The translations under genes were made by a program, and so were the position numbers. Shown in pieces: positions 1 through 7,028 of a stretch of DNA of 64,000 bases. This stretch comes from JAJXZJ01 sp050012855. Its GTDB lineage: Bacteria > Verrucomicrobiota > Verrucomicrobiia > Limisphaerales > J093. Each line of letters starts with the position of its first letter. The stretch's first letter is position 1. The notes beneath the pieces are model-generated. The model saw nothing but the letters and a program-made list of their open reading frames with translations, was not told the origin of the DNA and did not search any database. Where the stretch lies: contig JBEKGJ010000002.1 in the NCBI GenBank assembly GCA_050012855.1, positions 62,001 to 126,000 on the forward strand, given 5' to 3'.

Positions 1-89
1 GGATTTGGCAACGCCGGCGGCGAACCGTTCCTGAGGGGACCACTGGCGGGCCAGACTCCCGGCAATCTCCGAAATCCATTACGATTTGG

Positions 90-1016
90 GTGGCGCTGGC
101 GATGACCCTGGCTATCACTTGCCTGGGCTTTCAATGCTGGGTCTACGGTCTCGGCGTCCGCATGCACGTTCTTGGCAAAGACATGCCCACCACTCGATCT
201 CTGTCCACCCGCGAAGTGCAAGCCGTCATCGCCGATTCGCAAGTGGAGAAGTCTGGCGTGAAGCTGTTCGAAAACGTAAGCGGGGGCCGCACGCTCAGTG
301 GCGATCTGCTGGAGAACGGGAAGACGACCCCTTTCTACGCGCCGGCGGACAACAGCACGCTGGCATTGCTGGCCGAGAAAGGGATTAGCTATGAGACGCA
401 TATTGCGAACCGGGATGATCCACCCTATCCCAGCCGGGCGTGTTTCGAGGCGCAGCGGCTGCTGACACCGTTCAGTTGTTTCATTGTCGTGGCCGGCGCG
501 GTTACCTTGCTGCGGGGACGGCATAACCGGCAATCCGGGCCGCAGGCTATCAGCGGGCCAAGCAACGAACGCAGAGTGGACCGGGGTTTTGCGGCGCTGG
601 CTGCGTGCGGCATGCTGGCGCTGGCGGTCGCGGCGGGCCTGACCACCGATTGGCGGGTGCGGAGGATTGCCGGTGAGCAGGTCGCAAGGGTCATTGCGCA
701 GCACCCAAAAGCCCGATGCGAAGTATTTCAGTATTTCGACGGCTCCAGGAAATTGTGGATATCCGACCGCCGCAAGCCCGAGTTTATTGCCCCCGCGAAC
801 CAGTCCACACTGGGGCTGTTGACTCGCCAGGGCATCACCTACGAGACTTACGTGGCCAGCTACAGGGCCGGAACCCCTGGCTACCTGGGACGGAGTCAAT
901 CAGCGGGTGTGCTGTGGATCCTCGCGTTGGCGGCGGCGGCGGGGGGGCTTTTGTGGTGGGCGGCGAGAAGCCGGCGTGGCTCTGCGTCACGTATCCAAAT
1001 CGCAGGGGCGGTATGA
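90..1016 (+). CDS. Membrane protein with a tandemly duplicated FtsH-ext-like domain
   Basis: The function is unknown. The protein of about 308 residues has an N-terminal membrane segment, a soluble domain, a second and third hydrophobic stretch (around residues 124-143 and 190-206), a second copy of the soluble domain and a C-terminal membrane segment. The two soluble domains are clearly related: each carries FYAPADNSTLALL or FIAPANQSTLGLL, followed by a G-I-[ST]-Y-E-T motif. That pattern resembles the periplasmic domain of FtsH-type proteases, but no ATPase or peptidase is attached here. The GTG at 90 is the first start in frame, with an ATG at 102. The frame stays open to the left edge, so the true start may lie outside the window. 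Confidence 0.6.
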   Translation: MALAMTLAITCLGFQCWVYGLGVRMHVLGKDMPTTRSLSTREVQAVIADSQVEKSGVKLFENVSGGRTLSGDLLENGKTTPFYAPADNSTLALLAEKGISYETHIANRDDPPYPSRACFEAQRLLTPFSCFIVVAGAVTLLRGRHNRQSGPQAISGPSNERRVDRGFAALAACGMLALAVAAGLTTDWRVRRIAGEQVARVIAQHPKARCEVFQYFDGSRKLWISDRRKPEFIAPANQSTLGLLTRQGITYETYVASYRAGTPGYLGRSQSAGVLWILALAAAAGGLLWWAARSRRGSASRIQIAGAV

Positions 1017-1353
1017 GATTGAATTCCATCAACTCGGGCGCGAGGAGGCTATCCTTGCAGACTTTTTAGCCATTGTCACGATTATGAATCCACTTTGGAA
1101 GATCTGAGGACTTGCGGTTGCGTTGATTGCTATTTTTGGACTAGGAGCGCTCTTGGCAGTTGTCGATCATTTCAGCGCTGGGTGAAGGGTGAAGGGGTCG
1201 GTTCTTTGAAGGGGTCGGTTCTTGATATTGGTAAGTGCCGTTATCCGCCATGCTCGCGTTATGGCCTGGAAGGCGGGTGTCGGGCATCCCGATGTGGTTT
1301 ATCGTGTCATGAACCCCGGCGACCGAAACTATAACCCGCTCTTATAGCTTGGG
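1017..1353. other. Intergenic stretch without a convincing gene
   Basis: No reading frame here looks like a protein. The only structure seen is a tight direct repeat at 1191-1223, listed separately. It lies between two convergent genes, so it may be the debris of an inserted element. Confidence 0.5.
1191..1223. repeat. Two direct copies of a 16-bp unit
   Basis: The unit GAAGGGGTCGGTTCTT occurs at 1191-1206 and again at 1208-1223, one base apart. Repeats of this look are often left beside lost insertion elements. No transposase is visible nearby. Confidence 0.6.
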
Positions 1354-2334
1354 TTAACCCGAGAAGGTGTTACGAAGAGGCACGGGTTGGAGGTCACGCC
1401 AAACCTGCGAGGTTTCCACCCCGACCTCGCCCGCCAATCGCTCCACGTCGGCCCGGCTCACTTCGCCCGCCATCCAGGTGAGGGCGTTGGCCGCGCCCGC
1501 AGCGCTCCCCCAGCGGCCCGCCTCGCCGAGATCGTCGCCCCGCACCAACCGCCACACGAGCGCCGCCGTCAGCGCGTCGCCGGACCCGATCGGGTTCAAC
1601 GTCGCGAGCCGCGGCGATCGGATCCGCCAGACTTGCGTGCCGTCAAAAAGCAGCGTGGGCTCCCGGCCGGCGGTCACCACAACACGCCGCGCCCCGCGTT
1701 CGGCCAGTTCTCGGATGGCGGCCAGCACCGCATGTTCGTCCGCCAGTTCGCGGCCGACGGTGGCCGCCAGCTCGGCCCGATTCGGTTTCACGAGGTCCGG
1801 TCCTGCCGGCAGCGCCGCGATCAGCGCAGGTCCTTGTGCGTCCACGATGGCGAGCGCGCCGGCGTCGTGCGCCAGCCGCACGCACTGAGCATAGAGGTCG
1901 GCGGGGCCGCCGGGAGCGATCGTGCCCGACATCACCGCCGCCCGGCAGCCGGGCATTCTCCGCCGCACGATCGCCAGCAGTCGCGCAAAATCATCGGGCT
2001 CGGCCGGGGCGCTCTCCTCGACCAGTTCGGTGTGCGTGCCGGCGGATTCGTCAATCACGGTCACACACTCGCGCGTATCGGCGGCCACGGTCACGAACTC
2101 CGACTCGATCCCACGCGCCGCGAGCGCCGTACGGATGGCCTCGCCGCGCGCACCGCCAAGGAAGCCGGTGGCCAGGGGGCGTTCGCCGAGCGCGTGCAGC
2201 ACTTTCGCGACGTTGACCGACTTGCCGGCAATGCCGTCGAGGGTGGCCGTGGCGCGGTTCACGGCATCGAGCATCAGGCCGGAAAAGCGCATGACGCGCT
2301 GGGCGGCCGGTGTGGTTCCAAGGCAGAGGATCAT
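1354..2334 (-). CDS. PfkB-family hexose/phosphohexose kinase
   Basis: This is an ATP-dependent sugar kinase of the ribokinase/PfkB superfamily, most like the 1-phosphofructokinase/tagatose-6-phosphate kinase branch. At 326 residues it has the normal family length. The N-terminal substrate region has G-K-S-V-N-V-A-K near residue 37. The C-terminal ATP/anion-hole signature is N-P-I-G-S-G-D-A near residue 247, and the Asp is the expected catalytic base. GSGD replaces the more usual GAGD, which is common in this branch. The ATG at 2334 opens directly into the first beta strand (ILCLGTTPA), which supports this start. The exact sugar substrate cannot be read from sequence. It stands alone, ending head to tail with a gene-free stretch. 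Confidence 0.85.
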   Translation of the reverse strand: MILCLGTTPAAQRVMRFSGLMLDAVNRATATLDGIAGKSVNVAKVLHALGERPLATGFLGGARGEAIRTALAARGIESEFVTVAADTRECVTVIDESAGTHTELVEESAPAEPDDFARLLAIVRRRMPGCRAAVMSGTIAPGGPADLYAQCVRLAHDAGALAIVDAQGPALIAALPAGPDLVKPNRAELAATVGRELADEHAVLAAIRELAERGARRVVVTAGREPTLLFDGTQVWRIRSPRLATLNPIGSGDALTAALVWRLVRGDDLGEAGRWGSAAGAANALTWMAGEVSRADVERLAGEVGVETSQVWRDLQPVPLRNTFSG

Positions 2335-2477
2335 GGTGTTGTCCGGCGGAGTGTCGGGTCGAAGGGGGCGGGTTTCAAGCGGCGAGGCGGTCGTGGGTTG
2401 CCGTCGAAGCGACGAGAATGCCAGGGCGCGGAGCCTCTAAGAAGGCAACCTTTTGATGAACAGGGTCTTGCGATGTA

Positions 2478-2562
2478 TGGTGCGCGCGGCAGGACTTGAA
2501 CCTGCACGGTGTTACCCACTAGAACCTGAATCTAGCGCGTCTGCCAATTCCGCCACGCGCGC
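2478..2562 (-). tRNA. tRNA-Leu (anticodon CAG), with encoded CCA
   Basis: Read on the minus strand, the 85-nt sequence starts GCGCGCGTGGCGGAATTGGC and ends GCGCGCACCA. The acceptor stem pairs perfectly. The anticodon arm is CTAGA-TTCAGGT-TCTAG with CAG at positions 34-36, followed by a long class II variable arm and a T arm with GTTCAAGTC. The 3' half (2478-2522) is ancestral. The 5' half (2523-2562) is the attachment-site copy supplied by the integrated element, so the upstream promoter of this tRNA is now element DNA. Confidence 0.95.
2523..2562. repeat. Left attachment site (40-bp direct repeat)
   Basis: This is identical over 40 bp to 19971-20010. It covers the tRNA-Leu from its 5' end through the anticodon loop. 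The bases on both sides diverge at once, which sets the repeat limits. Confidence 0.92.
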
Positions 2563-2611
2563 ACGCTGAAATACAACGAGTTACAAACAAAACGCTCCGC
2601 GAGCTTGACAC

Positions 2612-2631
2612 TTGCTACAGAATTTGCGACA
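2612..2631 (+). repeat. Putative integrase arm-type site, left end
   Basis: TTGCTACAGAATTTGCGACA lies 50 bp inside the left attachment site. It matches 18 of 20 bases of a site in the same orientation 125 bp inside the right end (19827-19846). Each is itself two TTGC-ACA half-sites. Paired arm sites next to the core are expected for tyrosine integrases; the assignment is inference. Confidence 0.5.
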
Positions 2632-2641
2632 GTGTTGCCGT

Positions 2642-3952
2642 ATGAAACGCACAGCAACGCCGGGCAATGAAACTGGCTCAAATTCAAACTCACGGCGATA
2701 CAGATACACCAAGGTTCTGGACAATCGCAAGCACGCAATTCGCGGCCTCTGGCGGCGCAATGGGAGCTTCGTCGCCCGGATCACCGTCGAAGATGATGCC
2801 GGGCGAAAGACGGTCAAATGGGTGCCTTTGGAAGCCGAGACAACTGCCGAAGCGCAAGAGCAATTCCGAACGCTGCTGGTGGAGCGGGGGGAGGACCGGC
2901 TGCGACACATCGGCCGGTGCCCGAAGTTCTCTGACTACGTGGAACAGACCTACGAGCAGCGGTTGGCCACTTCGGGCAAAAAGCCGGACACGATGGTTAC
3001 TGAGCACGTTCATCTTAAACAGTTGTGTGAGTCCATCGGGCATCTGGCCCTCGACAAAATCCGGCCCTACCACATCACCGGCCACCTGCAAAAGCTCAAG
3101 GAGAAGGGCAAGGCCAACCGGACCTGCAACCTGGCGTTGGTGGTTTTGCGGAACGTGCTCAAGAACGCCAAGATAGACGGTTTCATCAAAAGCCTGCCGG
3201 TGGACGGTATCCCGTGGCAACGCAGCGAGAAGAAGGCCCGTCGGCTGTTCACCCGCGAAGATGTTGACCTGTTTTGCCAGGCCGGCTTCGCCGCGTCCAA
3301 GAACGGCACGGAGTTCGCCGATTACCTTCGGCTGCTGTCCTTCTGCGGTGCCCGCGAACAGGAAGCCATCAAGCTCCGCTGGGCGGACGTGGATTTCGAG
3401 CACAAGCTGCTCACCGTCGGCGCGGATGCCGACACGAAGAACCGAGAAGCCCGACGCGTGGACTTCAACGCGGAATTGGAAACGCACCTCAAGGCCATGC
3501 ACGCCCGCCGGGCGCCGGATTCGCAATGGATGTTCCCCAGCCCGCAGCGCGGCGAACAAGACGAGCGGGCCAAGACTTTCCGGGAATCGCTGCTGCTGAC
3601 GCGCGCGGCGACTGGCTGGGCTTGTCTGGACTGCGGCAAGCTGACGTTCGGGAAGGAAGCTCCGAAAGCCTGCCCGCAATGCCAGGGCGTCCGGGTGGAG
3701 GCCAGGGAAAGGGCACTGCCGGAACACCTGCAACGGTTCGGCTTCCACGATTGCCGGCATCACTTCATCAGTTACGCGGTGATGAGCGGAATTGACTTTA
3801 TGACGATTGCCCGCTGGGTAGGGCACAAGGACGGCGGGATTCTCATCGGCAAGGTTTACGGGCACCTGAGCAACGAGCACGCGCAAGCCCAAGCGGCGCG
3901 GATGAATTTCGGCCCGGCCATCGTGCCGCTCCCGGACGCCGCGACCGCCTGA
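2642..3952 (+). CDS. Tyrosine-type site-specific integrase with a zinc-ribbon insert
   Basis: This catalyses integration and excision of the surrounding element at tRNA-Leu. The 436-residue protein has an N-terminal SAM-like core-binding region followed by the catalytic domain. The catalytic Arg is in G-A-R-E-Q-E, the H-x-x-R box is H-D-C-R-H, the second His is in W-V-G-H-K-D, and the nucleophile Tyr is in K-V-Y-G-H. Between the first Arg and the H-x-x-R box sits an extra module with two CxxC pairs (C-L-D-C and C-P-Q-C), a likely zinc ribbon. The ATG at 2642 is preferred over a TTG at 2612, which falls in a repeated arm-type site. The location beside the attachment site and the inward direction fit the family. 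Confidence 0.93.
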   Translation: MKRTATPGNETGSNSNSRRYRYTKVLDNRKHAIRGLWRRNGSFVARITVEDDAGRKTVKWVPLEAETTAEAQEQFRTLLVERGEDRLRHIGRCPKFSDYVEQTYEQRLATSGKKPDTMVTEHVHLKQLCESIGHLALDKIRPYHITGHLQKLKEKGKANRTCNLALVVLRNVLKNAKIDGFIKSLPVDGIPWQRSEKKARRLFTREDVDLFCQAGFAASKNGTEFADYLRLLSFCGAREQEAIKLRWADVDFEHKLLTVGADADTKNREARRVDFNAELETHLKAMHARRAPDSQWMFPSPQRGEQDERAKTFRESLLLTRAATGWACLDCGKLTFGKEAPKACPQCQGVRVEARERALPEHLQRFGFHDCRHHFISYAVMSGIDFMTIARWVGHKDGGILIGKVYGHLSNEHAQAQAARMNFGPAIVPLPDAATA

Positions 3953-3990
3953 GCCGAAGGGCGTTTCCGCCCCCGCCCGTCGGGTTGACG

Positions 3991-4008
3991 GGCAGGGCTT
4001 CCCCTGCC
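3991..4008 (+). terminator. Possible hairpin terminator after the integrase
   Basis: GGCAGGG-CTTC-CCCTGCC forms a 7-bp GC stem 38 bp after the integrase stop. There is no T run, so intrinsic termination is uncertain. Confidence 0.3.
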
Positions 4009-4338
4009 GAAGCTCGACCCCTCGCCGCGGCCGGCTGGGGGGCGGGGGTTAGGAAGTCTCCTTTTTGGCCGGCACACCACCAACGGACCCGGCGCGCCCC
4101 CTTTTTGGCGGGGTGGCGTCAGCGTTCACTGTCGGTCGTGAACCACAGGGGTCTTTGGGGCTTCCGGCGGCGGGCACCGCGTGTCCCCGCGTTCGGCAAA
4201 TGAGGACTCCCCCTTTTTCCGCGCCGACCGTCCCCACGGTACCCGGCCCCGGCCCCGCCATTCGTCCGGCGTCTCCGCGATGAGACTCCCGTTTTTCAAG
4301 GCCCCGGATTTTCCGGGAATGTCCGCCCGGCTCTGACC

Positions 4339-4359
4339 ATTGGACACGGCATGTCCAAT
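4339..4359. promoter_or_regulatory. Perfect inverted repeat upstream of the 4400 gene
   Basis: ATTGGACA-CGGCA-TGTCCAAT has 8-bp perfect arms and a 5-base spacer, centred about 50 bp before the next start codon. The size and place fit an operator for a dimeric regulator. The regulator is unknown. Confidence 0.45.
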
Positions 4360-4399
4360 CATCCCTTGACACCCGCGCCCCAGCGGCCGATGGTCTGTC

Positions 4400-4822
4400 A
4401 TGGCCCGTTTCAGTGCCGCTAACGCCCGCGAAATGGCCGCTCGCTCCGTCGCTGTGCGAAAAGCAGCGGAAGCTCAACGATGCGCCGAGCGGGAGTCCGC
4501 CGCTCAGTTCCCGTCGTACCAGCGGCTCGGTTACGGGGAGGATGGGTTTGCCGCGCGGCGTCTGGCCCGTGTCTCCAACCAAATCGAGCGGGTCAACAGC
4601 ATGATTGACGGGGAGCGCGATCCCAGCCGGCTGGAGCGGCTAACCCGGGCGCTGTCAGTTCTCTACAACCTGGACACCCAGCTACGCCGCCCGGCCAGCG
4701 ACAGCAAGGGCCGGTTAAGCCGGGCTTTCATGCGCGAGCACAGCCGCGAAATGGTCAGCGGGTTCGCCGACACACCGCCGCCGCAAGACGAGGGCGCGGA
4801 GTCCGACGCCAACTTGGCCTAA
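4400..4822 (+). CDS. Hypothetical element protein, helical and charged
   Basis: I do not recognise this 140-residue protein. It is rich in Arg, Glu and Ala and predicted helical, with no membrane segment or signal peptide. It ends in an acidic tail (P-P-P-Q-D-E-G-A-E-S-D-A). The same tail is encoded again in a decayed copy near 6310-6400, so it once had a paralogue in the element. It follows the palindrome at 4339-4359 and precedes a toxin-antitoxin cassette on the other strand. Confidence 0.6.
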   Translation: MARFSAANAREMAARSVAVRKAAEAQRCAERESAAQFPSYQRLGYGEDGFAARRLARVSNQIERVNSMIDGERDPSRLERLTRALSVLYNLDTQLRRPASDSKGRLSRAFMREHSREMVSGFADTPPPQDEGAESDANLA

Positions 4823-5043
4823 GACGCCGCGGCGAGCGGTGGCGCGGTGTCCGTGAGGCGGTGAAGGCGCGGTCGGCCGCGGAGCCGGAGGCGCCCCAGC
4901 CCTCAGCGCCGCCGGTTGGTGCGCCGCCCCCAGCCAAAGGCCCGCGCCATTCCAAGGTCCGCGATCTGCACCGTTGACTCAGCCTTGCCCGCCACCGAAA
5001 CAGTGGCCGACTGACTACGTCGCGCGCCAGTAGCGGCGGCCAA
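4783..5043 (+). repeat. Left copy of the duplicated flank around the toxin-antitoxin cassette
   Basis: Two conserved blocks, 4783-4819 and 4973-5043, recur at 6323-6359 (35 of 37 identical) and 6498-6568 (68 of 71). The DNA between the blocks has diverged. The first block is the end of the 4400 gene. Confidence 0.8.
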
Positions 5044-5106
5044 TTGCCGACCGCCGCCTTCCCGCTCGTGCCGCTGACCGCTTCACGTCGTCAGACGGAG
5101 CCGCTT

Positions 5107-5556
5107 TCAACTCTTGACGATTGAAACGCTTCCATCCCGGCTCACATGCGCTACGAATGGCGGCGACACGGTTGCGCAAAGTCTCTTCATCGCTGGCAGA
5201 GCCTTCACAAAAATCTGGCCGATTTCCGCGCCGCTCAAATCGCCTCGCGCCGTCAGCACGAAGGCGCGGACTTTGGCCGTCATCAGAGCGTTCGTCTCGA
5301 CTGCGCGGTAACGGAGATGCTTGTCTTTGGTCAGCACGACCCAGCCTCGCTTGCCTGCTTCTGCGAGCCACGTTCGGTCTTGTGCGTCCTGCGGGAAATG
5401 GTCGTCGTGAAGCTCGATCTGCGCGCCAGCGGCGCGGAGGGCATCGGGAATGACACGACGCCCGAGGGAGCGGTCAACAAAAAAGACCAGTGGCTCAGGC
5501 GGCGAGGGCAAGTTCAACCCGGACTGCTTCTTCGACGTGTCCGCGCTCGCAGTCAT
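5107..5556 (-). CDS. PIN-like (DUF5615/PIN_8-type) ribonuclease toxin
   Basis: This is probably the toxin of a type II toxin-antitoxin pair, a PIN-fold RNase. After a short N-terminal tail, the core begins L-V-F-F-V-D-R-S-L-G, holding the first acidic residue of the fold. The next conserved segment is V-V-L-T-K-D-K-H-L, which matches the TKDxD/TRDKDF strand of DUF5615-like proteins. The ATG at 5556 is chosen because upstream codons add nothing conserved. It lies inside the end of the upstream antitoxin gene, so the two overlap by about 60 bp and are read as one operon. Toxicity and RNA target are inferred from the family only. Confidence 0.72.
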   Translation of the reverse strand: MTASADTSKKQSGLNLPSPPEPLVFFVDRSLGRRVIPDALRAAGAQIELHDDHFPQDAQDRTWLAEAGKRGWVVLTKDKHLRYRAVETNALMTAKVRAFVLTARGDLSGAEIGQIFVKALPAMKRLCATVSPPFVAHVSRDGSVSIVKS

Positions 5557-6184
5557 AATCCTGGGCCAGTTCGTCAATGGATTCCCCCGCCTTGTAACGC
5601 TCCGCGACGATGCTTGTTGCAATGCCCCTCCGCGCTATCGCGGGACGACCAAAGGAAACATAGGGGTCAATGACGATGATCTTCGGCTCATCAGCCTCGC
5701 GCTTGCGGGTGAACGGATAGAGGCGGACGGCCAGCCCCCCCGCGTCGTGCTCCACGCGGCGCAAGTGGGCGGCGAGCATTTCCTTCATGGCCAACTGGCC
5801 CGCTTGCGAAACCGCGATCAGCTTCTCGAAGCGGGACAAAAACAAATCCATGCCATCGGTTTGAAACTTGTGGTCCGCCAGCGGATGCGGGACGCGGAAA
5901 TACCGGTTCACGTAGTCGAGCGCGGCGCGAACCTTGGGCAACGGAATATCGTGCTCGCGGCGAATGGCGTCCAGGATGTGCGCTTCCACCAGATTGACGA
6001 ACGAAAGCGAAGCTAGGTTCGAGTCCGGGAGTTCGATCAACGGCTTGAAAAACCGCTGCCCCCGGCCGGTCGGGTAATAACGGCCACGCACCCACGAGCG
6101 CAACGTCGCCACGGGGATGCGCAGATAATGCGCCGCCTCGCCGATGCTGTAGGCGGGCATTTCACGCGGATCGTTGGACTTCAT
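5495..6184 (-). CDS. HTH-DUF433 antitoxin
   Basis: This is the likely antitoxin and autorepressor of the PIN-like toxin that follows. The first 40 residues form a MerR-like winged helix-turn-helix (Y-S-I-G-E-A-A-H-Y-L, then T-L-R-S-W-V-R). The C-terminal region is a DUF433 domain, with D-P-Y-V-S-F-G-R-P and I-D-E-L-A-Q-D-Y. That is the usual architecture for antitoxins paired with DUF5615-like toxins. The ATG at 6184 is preferred because the frame upstream has no conserved content; the HTH starts 10-12 residues later. The pair sits between duplicated flanks, which suggests the whole cassette moved in as a unit. Confidence 0.8.
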   Translation of the reverse strand: MKSNDPREMPAYSIGEAAHYLRIPVATLRSWVRGRYYPTGRGQRFFKPLIELPDSNLASLSFVNLVEAHILDAIRREHDIPLPKVRAALDYVNRYFRVPHPLADHKFQTDGMDLFLSRFEKLIAVSQAGQLAMKEMLAAHLRRVEHDAGGLAVRLYPFTRKREADEPKIIVIDPYVSFGRPAIARRGIATSIVAERYKAGESIDELAQDYDCERGHVEEAVRVELALAA

Positions 6185-6298
6185 CTGGCTCGTGTGCGGT
6201 TTGAACGGCGTTCTGTTTTGTATCGTGTCCGGGTGAACATACGCGCTGCGCTGATTGCAGGAAAGGTCTATTTCATTCCGAAAAGGCAAGGCGGCGAT

Positions 6299-6464
6299 TG
6301 GCGGCTGGCCGGCGCCACCAGCGCAAGACGAGGATGCGGAGTCCGACGCCAACTTGGCCGAGGACGCCGCCGCTCGCCTTGCGGCGCCGACCACCGACTC
6401 AGCGAAGCTCAGGCCCTTCTGCGGATGCGGCTCAATTCACAGTGAAGATCAGACGGCAATCTGA
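6299..6464 (+). pseudogene. C-terminal remnant of a paralogue of the 4400 gene
   Basis: In this frame the DNA encodes P-P-A-Q-D-E-D-A-E-S-D-A-N-L-A, almost the same as the tail of the 4400 gene, then runs on past the old stop site. No matching N-terminal part remains. It is part of the right copy of the duplicated flank. Confidence 0.6.
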
Positions 6465-6568
6465 ATCCTTGAGCCGCCAACGCCGGCCACGGTCGCCGTT
6501 GACACAGCCTTGCCCGCCGCCGAAACGGTGGCCGACTGACTACGTCGCGCGCCAGTAGCGGCGGCCAA
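6323..6568 (+). repeat. Right copy of the duplicated flank
   Basis: This is the partner of 4783-5043. Both outer blocks are well conserved and in direct orientation, 1.5 kb apart, with the PIN-like/DUF433 cassette between them. Confidence 0.8.
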
Positions 6569-7028
6569 CCAATCAAGCCAGCAACCGCCGGATCGGGTCC
6601 GGGAGGCTGAACGGGTGCCACGCCGGGAAGCGGACATTGTTTGCCGTAGGATTCAGCTTCTACGCGGCACAACCCATTGCGACCAGCGATCTTCGGTGCA
6701 TCACCAACACGCGCGGCGGGTTGGAAAGCCGCATGTAGTTGAGCTTGAATTCCAACATTGCCGCGCGTGCCTGTTCTGGCTATTCTCGATGGTGTTCGGA
6801 AAAAAGAAACGACGACAGAGCTTTAACACCAAAAACCATTTCGCGTAGCTACGGCTACGGTCTCACCCAAAAACCGCCAGTTTTACGAGTGCAGAGACCG
6901 ACCGAGCACGCGCCCACACGGGCGCGGCTTGGCGTATTCTCTGCACGGGCGCCTGGCGGTGCCTTGGGTGGGGGTGCGTTGAGTTCGCGCCCCTTTTGTT
7001 CCGTGGTTCGCGGTTGCGCTCGCGCGCA
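6569..7028. other. Gene-free stretch before the restriction-modification operon
   Basis: Open frames here have no recognisable content. The stretch probably carries the promoter of the type III system, but no clear -35/-10 pair could be assigned. Confidence 0.4.

Larger units (their letters stand above)
3953..4399. other. GC-rich non-coding stretch with small hairpins
   Basis: No credible gene was found. There is a 7-bp stem with a 4-base loop at 3991-4008 soon after the integrase stop, without a T run. Several CCCCTTTTT or CTCCTTTTT motifs lie at 4048-4220, and a strong palindrome at 4339-4359 is listed separately. Confidence 0.5.

Noticed and set aside
2605..2633. TTGACA at 2605 as the integrase promoter
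   Set aside because: No acceptable -10 box is found at 16-18 bp spacing (GACAGT at 17 bp), so it was not listed.
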